Assembly: GCA_003564155.1 (NCBI GenBank)
Contig: PWOA01000040.1
Location: 1-32,196, forward strand
Reading direction: 5' to 3'
Source of the DNA: Candidatus Cloacimonadota bacterium
GTDB lineage: Bacteria; Cloacimonadota; Cloacimonadia; Cloacimonadales; PWNZ01
Length of the DNA: 32,196 bases
The position numbers and the translations under genes were made by a program. The notes under the pieces were generated by a model that did no database searches, was not told where the DNA came from, and was given only the letters and a program-made list of their open reading frames with translations. Below, piece after piece: positions 1-8,668 of the stretch (position 1 is the stretch's first letter; every line of letters starts with the position of its first letter).

Positions 1-2
1 AC

Positions 3-581
3 GGTATTTCTCCATTTGGAAAGTTCGAAACTGAAACATTTTATGAGTGGGATGATGAAAAATGGATAATTGAAAATAGAGATGCTTATTTTTACGATCA
101 GCATAATAACTTACAAAAAGTTGAAATACAATTGCTTGATGATGACGTTTGGTATACTTTAGGCAGACAACTTCTTAAGTATGATGAAAACAATAGATTT
201 GCCGAACTAATAACCCAATTTATGCATGATGATTGGCTTAATGATGAAAGATTCTTATTTGAATATCTAGAGACTACCTCTACGGAAAATTATCTAATCC
301 AACCAAAAACTCTGACGGTAACAAACTATCCTAACCCTTTTAACCCTCTAACTACAATTGCTTTCAACCTAACAACTGATCAGAATGTAAGATTGACGAT
401 CTATAACATTAAGGGACAGCGCATTAATACTCTTACTAACGAACATATGAAAGCTGGTGATCATCGAATAATGTGGGATGGTACCGATCAACAAGGAAAT
501 GGTGTTGCTTCAGGAGTCTATTTCTACCAATTATCAACAGAAATTAACTCTCAATCAGGGAAAATGATGTTGATGAAATAA
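3..581 (+). CDS. Secreted protein with T9SS-like (FlgD-like) C-terminal sorting domain, 5' truncated by window edge
   Basis: Frame 3 is open from base 3 (GISPFGKFETETFYEWDDEKW...) into the ORF listed at 132. C-terminus has NYPNPFNPLTTIAF ... IYNIKGQRINTL ... GxHxxxWDGTDxxGNxVASGVYFYQL ... MMLMK. Confidence 0.85.
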   Translation, partial: GISPFGKFETETFYEWDDEKWIIENRDAYFYDQHNNLQKVEIQLLDDDVWYTLGRQLLKYDENNRFAELITQFMHDDWLNDERFLFEYLETTSTENYLIQPKTLTVTNYPNPFNPLTTIAFNLTTDQNVRLTIYNIKGQRINTLTNEHMKAGDHRIMWDGTDQQGNGVASGVYFYQLSTEINSQSGKMMLMK

Positions 582-636
582 ACAGATAATTATTGAAATT
601 ACACCTCATACGTATAATAATATCATGACATTATTA

Positions 637-670
637 AACTTAGGTTATGTTGCCCAACATAACCTAAGTT
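637..670. terminator. Perfect 16-bp inverted repeat, 2-nt loop; putative terminator hairpin
   Basis: aacttaggttatgttg-cc-caacataacctaagtt, 56 nt after the stop at 581. No clear T-tract follows on either strand. Confidence 0.6.
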
Positions 671-839
671 AATTTAATGCCGACAAGATATCAAATTTAT
701 GGGATCATTGACTTTGCCGAACGGTTAAATCCATATAATGCAGTTAAACAAATGGACTACTCAGAGACTGTGAAAAAACTGGATTTGCTTTTTCCATGGC
801 AAATTGCTCCTGATACAAAGATAATGAATTAATTAGCAC

Positions 840-1226
840 CTATTTCCTCAAAATCATACCGGAAGATTTTATCAGACCAAACTTTTTATAGAAACTTTGT
901 GTATCGGTATCACACATCAAATCTATGCAGTTGATGTGCTCCAACTCTTCCAGCATTTTTTCAACAAGCTTTGTTCCGATCCCTTGATGCTGATAATCCG
1001 GTAATACCTCCAACATCGGGATAAAGGCAAAATTAACTTCATCTGATAACGCATTAATAAAACCTACCACCCTCTTTTCGTCAGCCTCATAAGCAACCAC
1101 TATATACTCACTGTTCTGCAAAATCTTGTGAAACTGCTCTATAGTCAAAGGCTTCCTCCAGCCGACAAAAAAACCGGTCAATTCTTTCTTTTTAATTCCT
1201 TCTAAATTAGTAGTGTACTTAATCAT
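840..1226 (-). CDS. GNAT family N-acetyltransferase
   Basis: LEVLPDYQHQGIGTKLVEKMLEEL (acetyl-CoA binding motif) and C-terminal FYKKFGL. Start trimmed to MIKYTTN, with GGAG upstream. Confidence 0.8.
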   Translation of the reverse strand: MIKYTTNLEGIKKKELTGFFVGWRKPLTIEQFHKILQNSEYIVVAYEADEKRVVGFINALSDEVNFAFIPMLEVLPDYQHQGIGTKLVEKMLEELEHINCIDLMCDTDTQSFYKKFGLIKSSGMILRK

Positions 1227-1676
1227 GATTGATACTCCATATATATATGTCGTAGCTTTATCGCTGTCTCTAATACCACACAATTGATAACTTATCATCT
1301 TTACTACTCGGCTCACAAATTTGATGATTTTAATCCTGTCAACTCGATTGTTGATAATAGTTTCACGATATACATAAAAATAATATCAATCTCTGAATAT
1401 TATTGATTTGCATTAGAGCAACATTAACTAACTCTATGGTTAGTGTAAAATACTCTATTAGTTCGTATTTGATTATCCCGTTCTCAGAGCATTATCTTTT
1501 AAACAATTGCTGTTTATTTCGATTGATTAGTTATTGGTTTTTGAGATATATAATAGTCTCGGGATAACCACTGTGGCAAGAAATTGACGAAGAGAAGTTG
1601 TAGTAAAGAAAGCTAAATCTCTACGAGAATTTTTATGTTCTCAATTGTACTAACAATACACCTACATTTGTTTAGT

Positions 1677-1722
1677 AAAAAAAAGGTGTTAAGGTAAATG
1701 AATATTCATAAACCTTAACACC
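1677..1722 (-). terminator. Rho-independent terminator for the 1737-2657 gene
   Basis: On the minus strand, hairpin ggtgttaagg/ccttaacacc (1685-1694 / 1713-1722) with nested palindrome tgaatattca, followed by an 8-T tract (plus-strand A8 at 1677-1684). Confidence 0.8.
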
Positions 1723-1736
1723 GACTAGTTGTACAA

Positions 1737-2657
1737 TTATTTAACCATTATCATCTTCTGGGTTGAAACTATGTTTCCTGTTTGCATACGATAAAAATAT
1801 GTACCGCTTCCGACCTCTCTATTTTGGTCATCACGGCCTTCCCAAACAACATTGTAACGTCCAGCTTGCAGATAATCTTCGACTAATGTAGTGATCTTTT
1901 GACCTCTACTATTGAATATTTCAAGTCTTACATTATCATTATTAGCGATTGAGAAGCTAATGGTTGTATTCGGATTAAATGGATTAGGATAATTTGTTTC
2001 TAATTGAGTAGTTAAGTAAGGTAATTCCGTTTCATCTTCAACACTGAGAAATTTAGATCTGATTCCGATGAAATCATCTTCGTTTATTTCCATTCGATTC
2101 ATCTTGACATCATCAAGATCGTTACTACCTCGAAATCTGTCATTTGACTCCGGAACGTGTTTAACATAGTCAAATTTAACGTTCGAATCATCAGAAGGAT
2201 ATTCTAATGTGATTGCATCAATATTACGCATACAATCTTGTCCCGATCCTCCTGTTAAAACAATTTCATTATAAGCTGATTTACCGGTCTCGTGTTGATA
2301 TACTTCAATGCGTAACACATCATCAGGGTACCAACCAACAGGAGAGCCGATTTCGGAACTTGTTAGAGTTCCCAGGTCAAATCTAATTAAAAATGCTGTT
2401 CCTGTACAATTCATCCCTGTAGGAAATGGTGAATTTTGATCAGGGCCCTCAATAATATAATCGGGTCTTGAAACTATATAGGCTTTATAGGTAATATCCC
2501 CTTCATCAAGGTCCGGATGGACAAGATTATTGTCAACCTCATTATTCCAGTATCCGCCTTCATCGAAAACTTGTTGCGATATTACCAAAGTTCCTTGAGC
2601 CATTAGGACGGTAGCTATAAACATCATAGCTACAGTCAAAACACTAATTTTTTTCAT
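1737..2657 (-). CDS. Secreted protein with T9SS-like C-terminal sorting domain
   Basis: Signal peptide MKKISVLTVAMMFIATVLMAQ; C-terminal NYPNPFNPNTTISFSI ... GSGTYFYRMQTG ... QKMIMVK. GGAGG precedes ATG 2657. Confidence 0.85.
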   Translation of the reverse strand: MKKISVLTVAMMFIATVLMAQGTLVISQQVFDEGGYWNNEVDNNLVHPDLDEGDITYKAYIVSRPDYIIEGPDQNSPFPTGMNCTGTAFLIRFDLGTLTSSEIGSPVGWYPDDVLRIEVYQHETGKSAYNEIVLTGGSGQDCMRNIDAITLEYPSDDSNVKFDYVKHVPESNDRFRGSNDLDDVKMNRMEINEDDFIGIRSKFLSVEDETELPYLTTQLETNYPNPFNPNTTISFSIANNDNVRLEIFNSRGQKITTLVEDYLQAGRYNVVWEGRDDQNREVGSGTYFYRMQTGNIVSTQKMIMVK

Positions 2658-2801
2658 AATTACCTCCACAATGGTAAATTAAGTGTTATTTTCTGCTTAT
2701 CCTCATATATATAAGTTATTCTATTTTTTTTGGCTTACTTATCATTATTCTTGATTTCATAAACCTCCTGATTGCTATAATTTATAAGACTTAAATACAA
2801 G

Positions 2802-2826
2802 TTTCGTAAACAAAAGGTTTACGAAA
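2802..2826. repeat. 10-bp inverted repeat with 5-nt loop upstream of the 1737-2657 gene
   Basis: tttcgtaaac-aaaag-gtttacgaaa. Confidence 0.5.
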
Positions 2827-3322
2827 TACCTGCGCCGTTATTAATAAATTAATTCACATTTCCCATCCTTTCCTTTATTACGAATATGTAATTGTTCGCA
2901 ATAGTCAAGCTTTAAAAATACAACCACATACGGTCAATACTAGTAAATACAAAATCAAAACATATTAATTATTCCCGTAGGGTTCACTCTTAATATCTAT
3001 GTTTTTATCAAACCACAAATATAATATATACCACCAATCAGAATCTGTCAAGTTAAACTTAACAATATGTTAATAAAATCCTCGTTCCCAGCATTTGCCT
3101 CCATCCCTATTATCTTGTCTTACTTAAAGTTATAAATATTACTGTCAAGTCATTAAATATCCTTATAATGGCAATACGTCAAATTATTTGATCTTACTAA
3201 CCTCAGAGAAGCTTGTATCAGGTAAATAAAATGACCTCTTTTTTAAAAAATATCCCCCGGAACTGTAAGTAATTACAGAAAGAAGTTTCTCAAAACCAAA
3301 TAAAGAAAGGAAAGCCTGAGAT

Positions 3323-3370
3323 TATATCGATATATATAAATATTGACACATATCGATATATCTGTATCTT
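3323..3370 (+). promoter_or_regulatory. Putative arsR promoter with two copies of a palindromic operator
   Basis: Palindrome tatatcgatata at 3323-3334 and core atatcgatat at 3350-3359. TTGACA (3343-3348) is 16 nt from TATCTT (3365-3370), so the second operator copy lies inside the promoter spacer. Confidence 0.65.
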
Positions 3371-3401
3371 GTCTGTAGTATTCAAAAACTTGGAGATAAA
3401 A

Positions 3402-3755
3402 ATGGAACAATATAAGAAACTGACAACTATATGTAAAGCATTGAGTGACCCGGCACGTGTCCAAATATTAGATATGCTTTCATGTGGAGAAATGTGTGCC
3501 TGCGAACTTTTACAAAGGTTACAGATAAGTCAATCTACGCTTTCTCATCACATGAAAGTACTAATCAACAGCAAATTAGTTATTGGTAAAAAAAAGGCTA
3601 CTTGGATGAATTATTCTTTAAATAGCGAAAGGATTTCCAGTTTTCATGAACTTCTCATCGCCATAACCGAACCAAAAGATGAATGCATTTGTAATATTTC
3701 TTCAAAGTCTGTTTCCGATGAACCCATTAAGTGGAACGATTTTGATAACAAATAA
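3402..3755 (+). CDS. arsR: ArsR/SmtB family metalloregulator
   Basis: LSDPARVQILDMLSCGEMCACELLQRLQISQSTLSHHMKVL winged helix with a CxC in the recognition region. Start MEQYKK with GGAG upstream. Confidence 0.88.
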   Translation: MEQYKKLTTICKALSDPARVQILDMLSCGEMCACELLQRLQISQSTLSHHMKVLINSKLVIGKKKATWMNYSLNSERISSFHELLIAITEPKDECICNISSKSVSDEPIKWNDFDNK

Positions 3756-3773
3756 ACACGGAGCATATAAATT

Positions 3774-4070
3774 ATGAAAAGATTAACTTTTAAAGAAAGA
3801 GAATTAGTCGCACTTGGTGCAGCTATAGGGAGTAACTGCATACCTTGCGTTGAATACCATGTACCTAATGCAAAGAAAGCTGGTTTAAATAATGATCAAA
3901 TAACCCACGCAATAGAGATTGCAGAATCAGTAAAAGCAGTTCCTGCTGATAAGGTTTTAGCTAAAGCTTTGGATTTGGTTAAAAACACCGAAGAAAAAGA
4001 ATGTGAAGACCCTTCATGTGAATGCCGTGAAGTCATTCAACCTAATGACGACTCACCTTGCTGTAGTTAG
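3774..4070 (+). CDS. Carboxymuconolactone decarboxylase/AhpD-like protein with Cys-rich C-terminus
   Basis: GAAIGSNCIPCVEYHVPNAKKAGLNNDQI (CxxC...H) and tail CEDPSCECREVIQPNDDSPCCS. Confidence 0.75.
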   Translation: MKRLTFKERELVALGAAIGSNCIPCVEYHVPNAKKAGLNNDQITHAIEIAESVKAVPADKVLAKALDLVKNTEEKECEDPSCECREVIQPNDDSPCCS

Positions 4071-4362
4071 CTTGATAATGTTTGATAGAATTGTTGAAGT
4101 TCGGGCAAAGACACACTTTTCGAGGTTAAGCTTAAAGCAGCAGTTGTAATAATAATAGTAAGAGAATAAATTAATTTAGTAATATAAACTAACTATAAAG
4201 AAGAAACATGACGATGTGGCAAAATATGATTAGATCGGTTAGAAATGTTAAAACATTTAGAGTTGAATCAGTAAACTATAGTTACCGGTATCATCATCTT
4301 GAGTTCGGTAAATTTAGGTCAGAGGAGAACTTTTCAAGAAAGAAAGATGAAAGGTGAAAATA

Positions 4363-5427
4363 ATGGAGAAAGCAAAGAAAATAGAAACCGGGATCAGCTT
4401 CTTTGAAAAATACCTGACTATTTGGGTAGCAGCTTGTATGGTTGCGGGTATTCTTATCGGTCGGTATCTTTCTTTTATTCCCGACTTTTTAGGCAGGTTC
4501 GAATATGCTAATGTGTCAATCCCTATCGCTGTTCTTATTTGGCTGATGATCTATCCCATGATGATGAAAGTGGATTTTTCAAGTTTAAAGAATGTCGGGA
4601 AAAGTCCTCAGGGACTTTATCTTACATGGATAGTTAATTGGCTTATCAAACCTTTTTCAATGTATGGGATTGCTTACTTATTCTTCTTCATTGTGTTCAA
4701 AACTTTAATCCCTGCCGAATTAGCCCGGGATTATCTAGCAGGAGCTATATTATTGGGAGCGGCACCGTGCACGGCGATGGTGTTTGTCTGGAGTCATCTT
4801 ACAAAAGGTAATCCTGCTTATACAGTAGTCCAGGTTGCTACTAACAATATTATACTTTTATTTGCATTCACACCCATTGTAGCTTTACTTTTGGGTGTAA
4901 GCGGTATTAGTATTCCTTGGGATACGTTGATTCTTTCGGTTGTATTGTTCGTGGTTATACCTCTAGCCGGTGGTATAATTACCCGTATGAGCGTTATTAA
5001 GTCTAAAGGGTTAGATTACTTTAGCGGTACATTTCTCCCGAAGTTTAGCAACATTACTATAGGTGGCTTGCTGTTAACCTTGGTAATTATATTTTCTTTT
5101 CAGGGACAGATTATTCTTAAAAATCCCCTGCATATTTTCCTGATAGCTATACCCTTAACGATACAGACATTCTTCATATTCACCATTACATATGTGGCTG
5201 CTATGAAATTAAAAATGAGTCACTGTGTTGCTGCGCCTGCCGGTATGATCGGAGCTTCCAACTTCTTTGAACTGGCCGTAGCTGCAGCCATTGCCTTGTT
5301 TGGTGCTGCTTCTCCAGTAGCTCTGGCAACTATAGTCGGTGTTTTAGTAGAAGTTCCTATCATGCTTACCTTAGTCAGAATAGCCAACAAAACGAGACAT
5401 CGCTTCCCGGCTACAGAAAAAGCTTGA
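4363..5427 (+). CDS. arsB: ACR3 family arsenite efflux transporter (GTG 4354 is an alternative start)
   Basis: About 10 TM segments; signatures MMMKVDFSSLKNVGKSPQGL, LGAAPCTAMVFVWSHLTKGNPAYTVVQVATNNIILL, APAGMIGASNFFELAVAAAIALFG. Confidence 0.9.
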   Translation: MEKAKKIETGISFFEKYLTIWVAACMVAGILIGRYLSFIPDFLGRFEYANVSIPIAVLIWLMIYPMMMKVDFSSLKNVGKSPQGLYLTWIVNWLIKPFSMYGIAYLFFFIVFKTLIPAELARDYLAGAILLGAAPCTAMVFVWSHLTKGNPAYTVVQVATNNIILLFAFTPIVALLLGVSGISIPWDTLILSVVLFVVIPLAGGIITRMSVIKSKGLDYFSGTFLPKFSNITIGGLLLTLVIIFSFQGQIILKNPLHIFLIAIPLTIQTFFIFTITYVAAMKLKMSHCVAAPAGMIGASNFFELAVAAAIALFGAASPVALATIVGVLVEVPIMLTLVRIANKTRHRFPATEKA

Positions 5428-5518
5428 CCTGTTTGGCCTAATCACCAAATACATCAGTTCTATTAAATGAAATCGAACAATTATTATAATAAAGCAAATG
5501 ATTTATAAAGGAGCATAA

Positions 5519-6820
5519 ATGAATATCGGTGAGTTAAAAAAGCTTTTAATACTGATAGCGGTGTTTACAGGTGCATACTTTATGCCGATAGAAGTAGAAA
5601 GGTTTATCGGTGGTATCTTTGAATCTCTGCATCTGTTACGATATTATGCCAGAGAACATACAATACTTTGCCTCATACCGGCACTTTTTATTGCCGGAGC
5701 AGTGAGTGTATTTATCAGTCAATCGGCAGTGATGAAATATCTTGGTGGAGAAGCAAAACAATGGATAAGCTATTTAGTGGCATCAGTCAGCGGAACAATT
5801 CTTGCAGTTTGCTCTTGTACCATTTTACCGCTTTTCAGTGGTATATATAAGCGAGGTGCCGGTTTAGGACCTGCAGTTGCCTTTTTGTATTCGGGTCCGG
5901 CAATAAATATTCTAGCAATAATTTTAACAGCTAGAGTATTAGGCATAAGAATGGGGATTGCACGAGCCGTAGGTGCAATAGTATTCGGAGTAGTGATCGG
6001 TTTGGTAATGCAGTTTATTTTCCGTCATGAAGACAGAGAACGGCTCAAAGGCTTTCAACAGATGGCAACAGACGAAAAAGAACGTCCTGTTTGGCAGAAC
6101 ATTATCTATTTTGCATTGCTGGTATTGATATTGGTTGTCGTTAATTGGGCACAACCTGATCCTAACACCGGGATAGGCTTTGTCTCGTTTATGTATGCTA
6201 ATAAATGGGTATTAACATCAATATTAGGTTTATCGTTGGGAATTGTGTTATGGAAGTTTTTTGGATTAAAGTTTTGGAAACTTGCCGCTTCAGTTTTGGC
6301 AGTAGTTATTTCAACACTAATAATCCCAGGCAATCATACACTGCACTTTATAGTGGCAATTACTTTTCTGAGCATCTTTTTAGCCACAGAAAACGAAGAT
6401 TTACAACAGTGGCTAGGAGGTACTTGGGATTTTGCTAAATTAATTGTTCCACTGCTATTCATAGGAGTAGTTATAGCCGGAGCACTATTAGGACGGCCAG
6501 GCGAAGAAGCATGGATACCTTCCGTTTGGATTGAATCTTTAGTTGGTGGCAATTCTTTAGGGGCTAATCTTTTTGCGTCTGTAGCAGGAGCATTTATGTA
6601 CTTTGCTACCTTGACAGAAGTTCCCATTTTACAAGGTTTGATGGGCAGTGGAATGGGTAACGGCCCTGCGTTGGCACTGCTGTTAGCCGGACCGGCTTTA
6701 TCTCTGCCCAGTTTATTAGTTATCGTAAGTGTTTTAGGAGTAAAAAAAACTTCCGTATACATCAGTTTAGTAGTAATAATGTCAACAATAAGCGGTTTAT
6801 TTTTTGGAATGATTAGTTAA
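5519..6820 (+). CDS. Permease of the ArsP_1/DUF318 (PF03773) type
   Basis: AVCSCTILPLFSGIYKRGAGLGPAVAFLYSGPAINILAIILTARVLG and MGNGPALALLLAGPALSLPSLLVI. Confidence 0.82.
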   Translation: MNIGELKKLLILIAVFTGAYFMPIEVERFIGGIFESLHLLRYYAREHTILCLIPALFIAGAVSVFISQSAVMKYLGGEAKQWISYLVASVSGTILAVCSCTILPLFSGIYKRGAGLGPAVAFLYSGPAINILAIILTARVLGIRMGIARAVGAIVFGVVIGLVMQFIFRHEDRERLKGFQQMATDEKERPVWQNIIYFALLVLILVVVNWAQPDPNTGIGFVSFMYANKWVLTSILGLSLGIVLWKFFGLKFWKLAASVLAVVISTLIIPGNHTLHFIVAITFLSIFLATENEDLQQWLGGTWDFAKLIVPLLFIGVVIAGALLGRPGEEAWIPSVWIESLVGGNSLGANLFASVAGAFMYFATLTEVPILQGLMGSGMGNGPALALLLAGPALSLPSLLVIVSVLGVKKTSVYISLVVIMSTISGLFFGMIS

Positions 6821-6882
6821 CGATGTGTCAATCGATCAATGATTGATCACACAGGTTAAAAAACAAATTATTGGAGGATAAA

Positions 6883-7116
6883 ATGGTTATTAAAGTATTA
6901 GGATCGGGTTGTCCCAAATGTAAAAAACTCGAAGAGAATGTTCGCAAAGCCTTAGATGAAAGTGGTTTAACTGCCGAAGTTGAAAAGGTTACCGATATGA
7001 ATAAGATCATGGATTATGGTGTAATGATGACTCCCGGATTGGTCATTGATGAAAAAGTAGTTTCCACCGGTAAAGTATTAGTGCCGAAAAAAATTATTCC
7101 CCTGTTGAAGAAATAA
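6883..7116 (+). CDS. Small thioredoxin-fold protein (TM0996/MTH895-like; possible ArsE analogue)
   Basis: MVIKVLGSGCPKCKKLEENVRKAL ... YGVMMTPGLVIDEKVVSTGKV; cis-Pro motif. GGAGG before ATG 6883. Confidence 0.82.
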   Translation: MVIKVLGSGCPKCKKLEENVRKALDESGLTAEVEKVTDMNKIMDYGVMMTPGLVIDEKVVSTGKVLVPKKIIPLLKK

Positions 7117-7159
7117 GACTAATGAATATTTCCAAATAAGTTAAGAGGTTTAAGTGTTT

Positions 7160-8170
7160 ATGACTAAAAAGTTGTTATTATTTATCAATAGAAATCTGCA
7201 GAACAAGTCTATTTTCAAATCAGGGAGTTCTTCTTGTATTACAATTTTGATACCCTTGTTTATAATAATGTTAATAACCTTATATGGCTGTGAACAAATT
7301 CACAGCAAGGAAAAAGATTACGATAGTAATACAAAACTTGTAGAATTATATCCTTTATTATCAGACTCACCATTAGCTCATGCTAAACTAACTTTCTTGC
7401 CGGAGGAAACTTTACTTCGTTCCGGTGATATAGAAATCTCGGTTCAGGAAATAGATGAGCAGGTAAATGCAGCTTCCCAAAGAGTTAAAGATCAGTTGAA
7501 AGACAATCTTTTCTTTATTTTAGAACAGCAATTCACGGAGATAGTACTTTTAGAAGAAGCTCGAGAAAAGCTTCTTGAAGACGGTATGGATACAGCATCT
7601 ATGACTGATAGGCAAATCTTTGAAACGTTCTTCAGTCAGATGACTGGTAATATTGTGATTACAGAAAAAGAAATAAATGAATTCTATACAGCAAATAAAG
7701 AAGTTATGGGCGGAATGCCTTTAAAACAAGCCAAACCACAAATAGAAAGCTATCTAATACAACAGAAACAACAGCAGGTTATCGAAATATTTGTTTCTCA
7801 AACCGTATCAGGTAAAGAAGTAGAAATAGCTTATGAGTGGACAAAAGAGCAAGCTGATAGAGCTTTAGACAATAGTATAGATAAAGCACGGGAATCAGGT
7901 AAGCCTTCTTTTGTGAATTTCGGATCGGATACTTGTGTGCCTTGTCAACAAATGATACCTACTCGAGAGGCGGTAAGTGAGATTTATAAAGGTAAAGTTA
8001 ACATGGTTTATATCCATGTAGACAAAGATCAATTTTTAGCTTCTCGGTACGGAGTACAAAGTATCCCGACACTTGTTTTTTTTGATAAAAGTGGTATGGA
8101 AACAAAACGTCATGTTGGAATTATGACTCAAAAACAAATAGAAGATCAACTTAATGCATTACTTGATTGA
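7160..8170 (+). CDS. Predicted lipoprotein with SurA_N/PpiC-linker-like region fused to C-terminal thioredoxin domain
   Basis: Lipobox LYGC; helical region EISVQEIDEQVNAASQRVK...EKEINEFYTANKE...; Trx domain GKPSFVNFGSDTCVPCQQMIP...YGVQSIPTLVFFDKSG. Confidence 0.75.
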   Translation: MTKKLLLFINRNLQNKSIFKSGSSSCITILIPLFIIMLITLYGCEQIHSKEKDYDSNTKLVELYPLLSDSPLAHAKLTFLPEETLLRSGDIEISVQEIDEQVNAASQRVKDQLKDNLFFILEQQFTEIVLLEEAREKLLEDGMDTASMTDRQIFETFFSQMTGNIVITEKEINEFYTANKEVMGGMPLKQAKPQIESYLIQQKQQQVIEIFVSQTVSGKEVEIAYEWTKEQADRALDNSIDKARESGKPSFVNFGSDTCVPCQQMIPTREAVSEIYKGKVNMVYIHVDKDQFLASRYGVQSIPTLVFFDKSGMETKRHVGIMTQKQIEDQLNALLD

Positions 8171-8183
8171 AAAAAAATAAACT

Positions 8184-8642
8184 ATGCGGGGAAAAATAAA
8201 CAAAATTACAGGTAACCTACTGTTGTTTTTCGTTATATTCAGCTTAGGATTTGCAATTGGAAAAGAAGTTACCAGAAAACAGTCCGGATCGTCCGATGTA
8301 ATAACCTCTCCTGGCAACCGGGTAGTAGTTTACTATCTACGTTCCACTTTTCGTTGCTGGCAGTGTAATCTAATAGAGCAATATATTGATCAATTGATTA
8401 ACAATGATTTCCTTGAAGACTATGAGAATGACCTTTTAGACTGGATAGTGGTTGATTATCTACAGAATGACGAATTGGCAAATCGTTATAATATATCAGG
8501 CAACACTGTCATAGTATCACTTTATAAAAATGGATCAGAGTTCACTCACCACCGTTTGGATAGAGTTATGGAAAAAGTTTTTCATCATGATGTATTTATG
8601 GATTATGTAAGTGATGCAATAAAAGATTTGCTTGATTATTGA
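8184..8642 (+). CDS. ArsF-like membrane-anchored CxxC protein
   Basis: N-terminal TM (NLLLFFVIFSLGFAIG) then VVVYYLRSTFRCWQCNLIEQYIDQLI...LLDWIVVDY...; recalled resemblance to the ArsF family. Confidence 0.65.
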   Translation: MRGKINKITGNLLLFFVIFSLGFAIGKEVTRKQSGSSDVITSPGNRVVVYYLRSTFRCWQCNLIEQYIDQLINNDFLEDYENDLLDWIVVDYLQNDELANRYNISGNTVIVSLYKNGSEFTHHRLDRVMEKVFHHDVFMDYVSDAIKDLLDY

Positions 8643-8668
8643 GTGATATATCAAAGGAATAAAAATCT

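Noticed and set aside
3273-3464. 63-aa minus-strand ORF
   Set aside because: Overlaps the ars promoter and arsR start; no RBS or family resemblance.
6334-6762. 142-aa minus-strand ORF inside the permease gene
   Set aside because: Antisense to a well-supported PF03773-type CDS; low-complexity mirrored composition, no motif.
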